From Paracamarosporium sp. OC-R06-R3 (Eukaryota > Ascomycota > Dothideomycetes > Pleosporales > Didymosphaeriaceae): DNA of 64,000 nt. The stretch is from positions 297,430 to 361,429 of the forward strand of contig JACVRA010000144.1 in NCBI GenBank assembly GCA_019828545.1. Direction: 5' to 3'. The notes under the pieces are model-generated. The model ran no database searches. It was not told the DNA's origin and was given only the letters and a program-made list of their open reading frames with translations. Positions 26,476 to 37,500 of this stretch are shown one piece after another. The first letter of the stretch is position 1. Each line of letters starts with the position of its first letter. The position numbers were made by a program, and so were the translations under genes.

Positions 26476-28458
26476 AGTGCGCGATGAGGGAGGACAGCTA
26501 CGACCTATGATAGAGACACGGGTGTAGCTGTCTGGGTCTTAGCATTGGTTCCACTCGCGATCTACAGAACCTTGTCTTCCTCGAATCCGGTGTTAGCGAA
26601 CCTTCCACAACTACATTCACTTCAAATACCCATCCAACCCGCTCGCTACGTACGGAAAACCTGCTACCGTATGTACACCTCACGACCTCTACTTGTTGTT
26701 CCGAAGACATCCACGATGGTCTTCATCTTTCTTTGTTGTTGCTACGGCCTATCTACTCGTTCATAGCTTGCATTTAAGTCTGTCGGGGAGCGAGAGCAAT
26801 TTCTGGGCTGAAAGGGGTATACAGGGGTTTGGTGTTTAGAAAGAGCGAGTGAGCATTTGCGAGCACGAGTATGAATGTCTGTACGATTTAGAATCCATCG
26901 ACAATCACTGCATCCGGCGTCAACGTGATTCAGAAAGGACTATCAGAGTGTGAAATTATTGTGGGAAGATACCCCCTAGCAATGGGTACTTCGCTGCACT
27001 GGCTTGCAGCACGTTGCTGTATCTGTGGTACTTTTCGGACGATACTATGACATGACCCCGGGATGTCCTAAGAATACTCGGGTTAGTCACTTCTGAGGTA
27101 CTAGTGTTATTGACGGCATGCAGACGTACTAGAAGCACAGCAATACATGGAGCGCCTACCTAGGACATGCATGCTTTCACAGGGTGATCTCGTTCCAGCT
27201 AGACGACCACGCTAGCGCCTCTTAGCGCACGACGAGCGGAGCACCCACAGCAAGGCGAATCCACAGCCCACAATCCCATTCCTTTCGCCCTCGCTAATCT
27301 GCACGCACAACCTCGCTGTATGGCCGACGTCCTGCGCTCGGTGCGAGCCCATTGGTGCGTACCGATACATCTCGATCGCAGGCGCCATGTCCACAAATCT
27401 CAAACTCCCGCAAGCTCCTGGCACTCATATAGCACGACATGCGGCCACAAGAACGGTGAAGAGACAGCAGTCGGGTAGTACGAGCGTACGTCTGCCCAGA
27501 GGCACACGTGGCATCCACATATAGACACATAGTGCGAGTCTATGCCACTCGCAGATGCCGAGCTGAAACGGTCAAGTTTAACGTAACAGGCTGCTCGCCG
27601 TTTGGCGGCGAAAGGATCAAAGCTGCATGGACAGACACGGGCGTATGCAGTGGACGTGCAGGGACATTGCTTGTAGGACGGTCTGGAATATAGGTAAGAC
27701 GGGGGGATCTGTGAGGCTGCGGTGTGAAGTAGGTAGGCCCTGTTTGGAACAAAGGGAGGACGTTTGCAAGATTGCTCTGCTCTCGTCGGCGGTCTTCGGA
27801 TGTGTCCCCCATGCGAATCTTCGGTGCCCTAGTGTTGCGGCGGCGTAGGCGGGCGCTATCTGGTATACTAAAGACAGAGGTCATCAGGGTCCTGCTCTGG
27901 TCAGCACGATTCCAAGGGACCCTTTCTCGACAGCGGGCCGGCGGCTGGTTCCAGACACGATCCTGGCTCTCGGCCTCTCTTGTATATGCCTCAAAATGAT
28001 GAAAAGCACTCAATGTGCAGGCGGATGGGCCGTCGGAGCACGCGCAAGACACGCCAGCGACATGCGCAAGAGGCGGTGTAAGGAGGCAACGGGAGCTGCA
28101 AGCGGCGTGGTGGCGCGGGGGCCAGCAGACAAGCTTTCTGGCGAGGGCTTGTCGACGAGCCGATCCCGCCGTCGAATCGCGACGTGGGGAGCGGGACATG
28201 GGCTGCGCTACCATCTTTCACTGCGCATGGCCATTGGGCACTCTCCGTCTGTGACGCAGGACCGCGGCCGTCGCTGACGGGGCATGCTGGATGCGCGCCG
28301 TGTTGGCAGGGGCACCGAGCTGACGCCTGCGTGCCCCTCGTCCTTCGCGGGGCAGCTGCTTATATCTTCGTCGAGCTCTCGCTGCCCGCCGTCCTTCTCG
28401 AGCAGCCTTTCTTTCTTCTCTCCTCTGCTCGACTCCCTGTTCTTTGTGAGAAAGCAAC
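26476..28458. other. intergenic, including the glutamate decarboxylase promoter
   Basis: About 2 kb with no credible gene; the open frames at 27.5-28.3 kb are composition artefacts of GC-rich DNA. A pyrimidine-rich tract at about 28375-28445 precedes the glutamate decarboxylase ATG, as is common at fungal transcription starts. Confidence 0.5.
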
Positions 28459-30902
28459 ATGGTGCACCTCAACCGCGTCCCCACCGACAAGGAGGTCAAT
28501 GCCTCAAAGGGCCTCGTCGACGGCCTGAAGAAGTTCACCCTCGCCGTCGAGGATGAGCCCGACGACTACACGGCCACCGTCTACGGCAGCAAGTATGCCG
28601 CAGAGGACCTCCCCCGCCACGAGATGCCCGTGAGTTTTCCGATTCCACCTGTTTGCAGCTTTACTGACCAGCCCAGGACACCGAGATGCCGCCCCAGGTG
28701 TAAGTACCTTCCTCGTCCCATAAGCAGAGCCCCCCCTGCTCACGCTACCAAGCGCATACCGCATGATCAAGGATGACCTCACTCTCGACGGCACGCCGAC
28801 CCTCAACTTGGCCTCTTTCGTCACAACGTACATGGTGAGTGGCTGTCTTGTGGCTTTGTGACGTCTGGCACAAGTGGGAAGCGTGGAACCCCGCCAATGG
28901 AACACAAACGCCTCCACAATTACCTGCTTTTTGTGGCTTGGAGAGAAACCCATCTTTGGAACCAATCGCGCCGAGCTTAATGGCACGTTGCGTGTGACTA
29001 CGTAAGTTTACTCTCTTGTTGGGGTGAATGTAGGCTAAGGCTTGATGTAGGATGCTAGTATGACGATCGCTCCTAGCGCGCGACACTATGCCTTTGGTGT
29101 AGCCTATCCTGCCCCAGCTCAGCGGAGCGGCTTACACGAACGTGCGAATATGCGTTGCGGCTCGAGCTACCGCATTATACACTTGAGACGTATTGGACTG
29201 TGCAGATACTCATGCCCGTGTGCTCTGCCACCTCTACCTCTCTTCGCGAGCGTACCAAGATGGCCCATATCCATCCGACTGAAGAGGGAATACCAAACCA
29301 TGATTGCTCTGGCTAGATGAGCGGATTGAGAACATCGCTCAACGTCGAACCAACAGGAAAAAAAGTGCTCCACGGGAGAGTCCACGCTTTCCACTGTGCC
29401 GAACCACTAACAACTGCCGATGCTAAATATCCTACAGGAAGATGAAGCCGAGAAGCTCATGGTCGACGCTTTCAGCAAGAACTTCATCGATTACGAGGAG
29501 TACCCTGTTAGTGCCGACATCCAGAACCGCTGCGTCTCCATGATAGCCCGCCTATTCAACGTACCATCCTCGGAAGACTCTAATGCTATGGGTACCTCTA
29601 CCATTGGTAGTTCAGAAGGTATCATGCTTGCGGTCCTCGCCATGAAGAAGTACTGGTCCAACAAGCGTAAGGCTGAGGGAAAGCCGTTTGACAAGCCTAA
29701 CATTATCATGAACGCTGCTGTGCAGGTTTGCTGGGAAAAGGCAGCGAGGTACTTTGACGTCGAAGAGCGATACGTCTACTGCACAGCTGATCGCTACGTC
29801 ATCGACCCCAAAGAGGCCGTTGATCTGATTGACGAGAACACGATTGGCATTTGCTCTATTCTTGGAACTACCTACACTGGAGAGTATGTCACCCAAGCGT
29901 CCTCAGATCAGTCGATTGGAGGTATTGACAGCGTTCAGGTACGAAGACACCAAGGCTATCAACGACCTGCTAGTTGAAAGGAACCTTGACGTCCCCATCC
30001 ACGTTGATGCCGCTTCTGGTGGTTTCGTCGCTCCTTTTGTCAACCCAGGCCTAGAATGGGACTTCAGACTGGAAAAGGTCGTGTCCATCAACGTCTCCGG
30101 CCACAAGTACGGACTCGTATACCCTGGTGTGGGTTGGGTTGTCTGGCGTGACCCCAAGTACCTTCCCAAGGAGCTGGTCTTCAACATCAACTACCTCGGT
30201 GCTGACCAGGCCTCTTTTACACTAAACTTCTCGCGTGGTGCTTCGCAGATCATCGGACAGTACTACCAGATGATCCGTTTGGGCAAGAGGGGATACAGGA
30301 GAATTATGCTGAACTTGACAAGGACAGCCGATTATCTTTCGGCAAACCTCGAAGAGCTAGGCTTCATCATCCTGTCGCAGAAGAGCGGAGAGGGTCTCCC
30401 ACTCGTTGCTGCTCGTCTGGATGAGGACCTTGGAAAGCAGTACGATGAGTTCGCAATGTGAGTCCCTATACCATGTATGGGTAGAATACCGTCTGACAGT
30501 CCAGTGCACATCAACTCCGTGAACGCGGTTGGGTCGTCCCCGCATACACCATGGCCCCGCATTCAGACAAGATGAAGCTTATGCGTGTCGTCGTTCGTGA
30601 AGACTTCACAAAGTCGCGTTGTGATGCCCTGATTGCAGATTTCAAGCTTGCAATTGAGACGCTTGATGCTATGGACGCTAAGAGGATCCAGCACGAGAAG
30701 GAGTGAGTTCTATGCCCCTTCTTTCATTCTATGACAGGAGAGACTAATAATGTGTGAAAGGCATGCTGCCCAGTTCCACATCCGTCGTAGGTCGACTTTG
30801 ATCGGAAACACAGGGCCGCAGATCCAGAAGCAGGCTACACAGCACTTCCAGGATGAGCACAGCTTGCAAGGAACGCATGGCAAGACGCACGGTGTATGCT
30901 AG
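28459..30902 (+). CDS. GAD1: glutamate decarboxylase
   Basis: PLP enzyme that makes GABA from glutamate, feeding the GABA shunt; cytosolic. Seven exons: 28459-28629, 28677-28699, 28753-28834, 29438-29883, 29939-30457, 30505-30702, 30761-30902, giving 526 residues. The introns are 47, 53, 603, 55, 47 and 58 bp. All joins are in frame and restore family text ([53 protein letters not shown]). The Schiff-base lysine is Lys297 in VSGHKYG, and Asp264 in HVDAASGG binds the pyridine ring. Exon 2 is only 23 nt, and intron 3 is unusually long for this genome. The C-terminal ~50 residues are His/Gln-rich, as in other fungal GADs. Tail to tail with the DUF1989 gene, 184 bp apart. Confidence 0.95.
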
Positions 30903-31086
30903 AGTATCAGACGTGAGGCTATTGAAAGCACAATCCTGGGCAGAGCCGCTGGTCCAGAAGGATCCAACCGGGCACATACATATACACACGACCCGAAATG
31001 TCTATATACGAAATGAAATGAAACAAAGTCAAATCTGTATACAATACTTCTACCTTTCGCAACCACATCGCACGCCTTTCCACTTC

Positions 31087-32276
31087 CTACTCCTCACCCC
31101 CAGGAATCATCATCCCATGCATCCCCTTATACCCACTAACCTCAGGCTCCTTCCAACCCCCCAACACGTCCCTTCTCGCCTCTTCACTCAACTCAAACAC
31201 CTCCACCTTAATGGGCCGACACGTCTTCTTCATATCCGGCTTATCCCCCGCATCCCCCTCCGCCTGATGCCATCCCCAAGCGCTCAGATCACCTCCGGGA
31301 CAGGTCGACAGCGCGCAGAGGAGAGGCTGCTCGGCGAAGAAGGTGATGAAGGAGTCGGGCGATGCGGGCGAGGCCTCCATGAAGTAGCGGCCCTCGGAGT
31401 CGAGGCCGGTTACCTGGAAGACGTTGAGGACGTCGTGGACGTCGAATTCGGTTAGGTTGTGTGGGAGGAGGGCGCGGACGAGGTTGGAGCTGGGGTGTGT
31501 GTTAGGGTGGGTAGGGAGGGAATTGGATGGATAAATGGATGGATGTGTGGGTTGGTTAGTTGGTTGGTGGGGGGATTAGATGGGTACTAGAAGGGAAGAG
31601 GAGGGAAGAGAAGAGAACGACATACTGGCAGTGGAAATCATACGACGCGCCGGTAAGCATGTGGGATACTGTGCTTCCCCATCAGCGCCCATCTTCTCAT
31701 TCTCTCCTTACCTGCGATCCAGAAATCACGTGTCCCCCGTCCCCATCTCCATCTAGGACGAAATGAAACGAAAAACCCACCGTAAGGATCACACCTCGTC
31801 CCCAGCAAATCATGACACCTGCCACCCCACCGCGTAACACCGCCCCTCTCCCCCCTCGCCGCCTCCCTCCCAACACTCCCAACCACACACCCATCCTCCA
31901 CCACCCCGCACAGCGGCCGCATAAACGGCAGACAGCTCCACAGCCGATCCCCCTCCACAAGATGGCTCCCCTGCAACTGCCTCGTCCGCGCAGCCCAGAA
32001 CCTCTCGCGCGGATTCTCCGCGTGGAAGATGTTCAGGTCGCCGACTTGGGGGCCCGCTGGCGTCGATAGGCGGAAGAGGGCGCCTGTCGGCACGTGCCAG
32101 GTGCGGGCGGAGCGTGGGGGGATGAGGAGTTCGTGGGTTTTTGTGAGGGATGGGGAGGCGGGGGAGAGGGATTTGAGGGCGGTGTAGAGGGCTGTGGGTG
32201 GGTGGAGGGGGGAGGTGGGCGTCGTGGGGAAGTAGGCTGGGGCTGGGGGGATGTTGTCGTTGGGGTTTTGCGGCAT
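31087..32276 (-). CDS. DUF1989 (urea carboxylase-associated family) protein
   Basis: Three exons, 32276-31781, 31668-31626 and 31489-31087, with introns of 112 and 136 bp, encode 313 residues. The tiny 43-nt middle exon is supported by family continuity: CDPY-VSHMLTGASYDFHC-HSNLVRALLP. The domain is recognisable from TWHVPTGALFRLSTPAGPQV and DLNIFHAENPRERFW through EGRYFMEASPASPD to STCPGGDLSAWG and the final CRPIKVEVFEL. Bacterial members act beside urea carboxylase, and some are subunits of carboxyguanidine deiminase. The fungal role is not established, and no nitrogen-catabolic neighbour is seen. The start chosen is the methionine before PQNPNDN; the frame is open for 34 more codons upstream, but these are low-complexity and encoded by the G/A/T microsatellite. 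Confidence 0.83.
31505..31580. repeat. GGAT/GGTT-type microsatellite in DUF1989 intron 2
   Basis: Irregular runs of GGATGGATAAATGGATGG followed by GGTTGGTTAGTTGGTTGG lie in the second intron, which helps to explain its larger size. The boundaries are approximate. Confidence 0.7.
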
Positions 32277-32735
32277 GGTTGTGGGTGGATTGGATGGGAT
32301 GGATGGGATGGGATGGGAGGAAAGAAGAATGGGATGTCTAGGTTCTGTGAGTTGTGCTGTGTTGTTGACAAGTACCATGTACAGTCTGCGAAGTCGGCAT
32401 AGATAGGGCTAGGCGTATCGGAGATGCACGACCAAACGATGAATGATGGAGAGACAGGGTAGCTTTGCCGGCGATAACCGACCAGTACTATCGTAGGGAC
32501 CCACGTTTACACTATTGGCTGTTGAACGACAAAAGTATCTTGTACAATGCGTGCAGAAAATGGTAGATTGCAGTAAATGGTATTGACTATACACTTTTGG
32601 AGCTTTTTTGCGCCGGCCTGTCACATGCAATATAAAATGTCAGATGCAGTTGGAGATACGCCACGTCCCTCGAATGCAAGAACGATCGTCACGCCAATTG
32701 AAACCCTATGTTCGAGAACTTCACAATCTGATAGC
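32277..32735. other. intergenic between the DUF1989 gene and LEU4
   Basis: It holds the DUF1989 promoter and the LEU4 3' UTR (both genes on the minus strand). Apart from the microsatellite nothing stands out. Confidence 0.5.
32281..32322. repeat. GGATG microsatellite in the DUF1989 5' leader
   Basis: Tandem TGGATGGGAT units lie just upstream of the chosen start codon. They read through without stops on the minus strand and so extend the apparent frame artificially. Confidence 0.7.
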
Positions 32736-34788
32736 TCATTGCGTACCGTTGACGCTCGCCTCCAGACGATTTACCAGAGGGCTGCCGTTGCTGGTATTTC
32801 TAGCCGGGCTCGACTCCGGACTAGGGATGTCGTTCGTGTTCGAGCGCTTAGGACGGAAAGGGACCGGTGATGAAGGTCTTGAGGAAAGGAACTGCAGAAG
32901 TCAGCATCGCCCGTTACACTCGCAGATTAAAAAAAACTCACGGTAGAAGCTGCAGACAGCAGCGCAATCAGAGAGGCTTGTACAACATCCTGATGAATAC
33001 CAACGCCCCAGACCCTCTGCTTGCTACCTGCCGCGGTACACTCTATATACGTCGCCGCCTTAGCGTCCTTGTTCGTACCAATAGTGTGCTCCTTGTACTC
33101 GGCAACATCCAGGTCGATGCCCAAGTTCCTCAGAGCGTCGGCAAGAGAACTAATTGCACCGTTTCCAGTACCCTGAATGCGGTGCTCCTGGCCATCGATC
33201 TCAATGACACCGCGGAACAGACGACGCAGGTTGCGTGATGATGCTGTCTTGCCAGCCTCTGGCGGCGCGGGCGACTTGGAGCGGTCGGCTGTGATGTCGT
33301 AGTCGACAAGGCCAAAGCGTGGGTTGTGTTTGAGGTGATAGGCTTGCTCGAACAGCTTTGTGATTTCGGTGGGGAGGAGTTCGCGGCCAAGCATGTCTGT
33401 TTCGCGCTGTACAATCTTGGAAAAGGCGATCTGCAGGCCGCGGGGTAGGTCGAGCTCCAGTTGGCGCTGGATGATCCAGGCGACACCACCCTTGCCACTC
33501 TGCGAGTTGACACGAATGATGGCCTCGTAGGTTCGGCCGATATCTTGTGGGTCGAGAGGGAGATAGGGAACCTGCCAGGGGCTTTCTGATGTTGCTCCTT
33601 CTTGCTTCCGCTTCTGGAAACCCTTTTTGATGGCGTCTTGATGTGAGCCACTGAACGCGCAGACGACCAGCTGGCCGCCGTATGGTTGTCTGGGATGTAT
33701 CGGGATCTTGTTGGAAGACTCCACCATGTCAATGACGGAGGTGATGTCGGAGAAGTCAATGCCTGGGTGTATGCCCTGCGTGTACAGGTTCAGTGCCAGC
33801 GTCACCAAGTCCACGTTGCCTGTCCGCTCGCCGTTGCCAAACAGTGTTCCCTCGACCCGGTCCGCGCCCGCCATCTGTGCCAGCTCTGCTGCCGCAACTG
33901 CGCACCCTCGGTCGTTGTGTGGGTGCAGACTGACACTAATCTTCTCCCGCTCGCTGATGTTCTTGCAGAAGTACTCAATCTGGTCTGCGTATACATTAGG
34001 AGTGCTCATCTCCACGGTCGCGGGAAGGTTGAAGATGATGGGGTTTTCCTCGCTGGGCTCCCACGCAGCCTTGACTGCTTCGCACACCTCGACAACGAAT
34101 TCCGGCGAAGTATCAGAGAATGTCTCTGGCGAAAACTCATATGCCCACTCGGTTCCAGCCGTCTCCGGGTCATCCTTGGTGATGGAGCGAGCATATTTTG
34201 TGCACTCGACGGCCAGGGCCTTTGTCTCGGCGTTGTTCATGTTGAAGACGATGTTCTGGAAGCACGGCGACGTCGCGAGGTACAGGTGGAGGATGGCCTT
34301 CTTCGCGCCCTTGAGGGAATCGACGGTGCGGCGGATGAGCTCCTTGCGGCATGGCGACAGGACCTGCACCCAGACGTCATCGGGGACTATGCCAGGTGTG
34401 CGGATCAGGCGCTGTGTGAAGTCGAAGTCGGTCTGGGAGGCGGAGGGGAAGGAGACTTCGATTTCCTTGTAGCCGAGCTTGACGAGCATCTGGAAGTAGG
34501 CCCATTTTTGCTCGCCGTCCTTTGCAGGTTAGCGGAAAACAAGGATCGCAGAGGTGGGGAAGGTGCAGATGACTGGCTGTGAGGAAGGCGCGAGGCATTG
34601 GAGGGTCGCGTCGTGCAATTGCACTCTTGACTCACCATAGGGTCAACCAGACTCTGGTTCCCGTCTCTCAGGTCCGTCGACAGCCAGCGCGGCGGCTTCT
34701 CGATCGTCTTGCCCGGCCATGTGCGGTCCGGCAGGTTCAGAGGCTTGAAGGCCTTGTACTTTTTCCACGGCTCCTGGAGCATCGGCAT
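32736..34788 (-). CDS. LEU4: 2-isopropylmalate synthase
   Basis: Condenses acetyl-CoA and 2-oxoisovalerate, the first committed step of leucine synthesis. Three exons, 34788-34636, 34519-32942 and 32891-32736, with introns of 116 and 50 bp, encode 628 residues. The catalytic TIM barrel begins at [16 protein letters not shown], which binds substrate and metal. It includes [18 protein letters not shown] with the metal-ligand His pair and the [16 protein letters not shown] signature. The C-terminal regulatory (LeuA allosteric) domain spans about 440-575. The last exon adds a 51-residue Ser/Pro/Asn-rich tail ([16 protein letters not shown]..). It is supported by GTGAGT, a TGCTGAC branch and CTGCAG; reading through the donor would end the protein after only three more codons, at SFF. 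No obvious mitochondrial presequence, and no Leu3-type CCGG-N2-CCGG site seen upstream. Confidence 0.94.
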
Positions 34789-35482
34789 TGTGTCGGTTCC
34801 ACTCGCTCAGGCTCCGGTGGTGAGAAAGTGAAAATCGGGAAAGCAAGGGTGCAATTGGGAACGCGGCGTGACTCGAAGCGCGCTGGTCGACGGCGTGCAA
34901 CAGCGATTTTGGGGTGTGGGACAGTAGGAAAGAGAGAGAAGAAAAGGGCGAAGCGTGATTTGACTCAATGCGCTGTGACTGTTCGCAAAAGATTTCGGTA
35001 CTACGTCGCGCCAGCCGACGCTTTATGACGAACAGGCGCAAAACCGCTGACCACACGTGCCCCGCACTTTGTTCCCGTTCTGCTGCGGGGCAATCCCTGT
35101 GCCGAAGTCGGATGCAGCGCAGAGCAGCAATACATCAGCCCACTGCCCTTGCGCAATTACTAACGCTGCGTCTTGCTCCACGGCCTCTGCACAAGGCTGC
35201 CTCTTGAGTGGCGGCAATCAGCGTGTCCACTGGCGATACGAGCTTCGACAGACGAATGACGTTGTTCTTCTGCGAGATCTGCTGCGAGTCACCCCTCGCA
35301 GCACGGAGTACCCTTCTCCCCGAGCAATGCCACTCGATTCTCGTATATGCACCTCAGGAAATCCAATACATCGAGGGTACACGTGTACACAAGTCTTGAA
35401 AACACCTGGACATGCCGTCACACCTTCTGCAAACGTGGACGTAGCAATGCCGTCGATGATGCATGCCACTTTGACATATACG
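34789..35482. other. intergenic upstream of LEU4
   Basis: It contains the LEU4 promoter and the 3' end of the DENND11-like gene. No coding region or defined regulatory motif is recognised. Confidence 0.5.
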
Positions 35483-37274
35483 CTAGAAAAAGGGTATCCT
35501 AACACCACAGCAGTCAACTGACGAGCCCCGGACGTCCACCACCCGTCCGCACCACATCCAGCTAAACTCGCTCAGGAACGCCCTGTCGGCCTCGCTCCAT
35601 GTGTCGAGGCCCATCCGGGATACATCCCCTTTGTCCAGCAGCAACGTTCCGTCGTCTTCCTCTGTCTCTTCGTCGTCTGACCTCTCAATAATACCGTTCA
35701 GATTCTGTATAAGGTCGGTCGTCGAGCGATGGAAGTACGCAATGATCGCTGTGGGGAGAGAGTCTGCGTAGTCTGATAAATCGCCAAGGAGGTCGCGGTC
35801 GCGGTCCCGTTCCGTAGTCGCGTACGAGGACTGCTCGCCCGCTGACGCCCACCACATGAAGCCATTGTAGGCGAGTTGCGGCCAGGTCGTGGGTTCCACG
35901 ACGCTGTCGTCAACAACCGCGTCCAGCCCATCATCTTCCTCATCAAACTTGCCCTTTGGTCGTATCAACGCCGCCTGTTCGTCTTCCTCGTCGTCGTCGT
36001 CACTCGATGAGCGTTTGTGCCTCCCAAGTTCTCTATGCAGCATCTTCCACCGCCGCAGATCTCGATGGCTTGCTTTGATCTGCGTGCCATTTGAGGTCTT
36101 CATGATAGGCCAAACCTTCTTTTGTGGAGGCGCATCGTATGTTTCTGGCATTTTCACCACGATATCGAAGAGTTTCTTCTTCGTCGTGATAATCTCGTCC
36201 GTCGTGCAAGCTACCCATCCTTGACTTGGTATGTCCTCTCCTATTTCTGGTGCGCCATTAGCCTTTTGTGTCTGTAATTGTTCCAATTCGGGGATATCGT
36301 GTACGCCGATGGAGAATAGAGCGGGCAGGCGTAGGAGCGCTTCTGTGCCTGGTGAAAGCAAATCGGCTGCATGTGGCGGTATACTTGACAGTACGGACAA
36401 ATTGTACACTGTCTTGTTAGCAAGTCCAGTTTTTGTATCTGAAACATGTTTCTTAGGAACGAATACTCACCGAATTCACAACATGTCCGCACAGGTGGAG
36501 CGCCCACGAACAGAATCCTCTTTCTCAAAAGCGCAGCCTGCTGCAGCCTAAACACCAAGGGTCCCAAAACCTCCACATACTTCAGCATTGACAACGCAGG
36601 ATGATCAGGCGCGAGTCCCTTCTCGCTCGGCACCACCGACGTAAGCGTGCTCAACGCCCTCTTCCTCCCACCCTTCCCATTCGTCCCGCTCTCTTCGCTC
36701 TTCGACGAGCCCGCCTTGCCTCCTTCTTCACCACTATTCTGCTGTTCCCAAAAGTCTTCCAAGACCTCTGTCCTCTCTGCATCCCCCGCCAATGTCTCCG
36801 CTAACTGCCTCAGCTTGCTCGCAAGCAACCAGCTGCGTCCCAGCCGCCCATATGCCCGACTAACCAGTATGCCCACGCTGACAAACTGCGCATTCCGCTC
36901 TTCAGCGCCCGCCTCTCCCTTGGAAAAAGCGCTCAATCCCGCGTACCCCTCATGCACGAAATATACAAGGTCGGATGTGAGCGTGTGGAGTCCGGACGGG
37001 AGCGACTTGTATTCGACAGCGCCATCAAGCGTGACGGGGGCATTCGAGCGCTTCCAAGCAACGGTATAGCTGCATTCGTGTCTGTTAGCGAATCCGCAAT
37101 ATACTATAGTATGTAAGGGGTGAGTGGAGTCTTGGAGATGACGTACCCAACCTTCTTGTCGAAGCGAATGAGGAAGAGGGCCGACACCTGGGGCGGCGCG
37201 TCCGTGTCTGCGCCGACGTCGTGGTCGCGATCGACGTCTGTCGCGCTCGAGGCTGTCGAGGCGCCCGCGGACAT
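35483..37274 (-). CDS. DENND11/LCHN-like DENN-domain protein (DUF2347/DUF4484)
   Basis: Three exons, 37274-37147, 37069-36471 and 36408-35483 (introns 77 and 62 bp), encode 550 residues. The joins read RFDKKVG-YTVAWKRS and RTCCEF-VYNLSVLSS, both with normal donors, branch sites and acceptors. The N-terminal half has the longin/uDENN-like strand set (VSALFLIRFDKKVG, VEYKSLPSGLHTLTSDLVYFVHEG). It continues into HPALSMLKYVEVLGPLVFRLQQAALLRKRILFVG, characteristic of the LCHN family. The C-terminal half carries the DUF4484-type WPQLAYNGFMWWASAGE block and acidic low-complexity runs. DENN proteins usually regulate Rab GTPases; that is inferred. The 3' end is less certain: a GTCAGT near the last codons could be a further donor. 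Confidence 0.8.
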
Positions 37275-37500
37275 TGTATCTGGGCGGAGAGGCGACCGTT
37301 GGTGGTGTTGACAGACGGATCGACGCTGGCGCTGATGGCTTGACGGGGCGCCGTTGGAGGTGGAGCCTTGTCTTGCCGTGTCGCACGAGCACCCTGGTAA
37401 CACCGACATGCAAACATGAACGACAACTCATGTATTCATACACAAAAAAGAATTGAACGTAATGATTCTCGTTGATTGGGTATATCTCCACGCACTGTAT

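Noticed and set aside
27540..28214. 224-codon minus-strand frame upstream of glutamate decarboxylase
   Set aside because: Its composition is that of random GC-rich translation (Arg/Pro/Ser/Ala), with no motif, and it overlaps other open frames on both strands.
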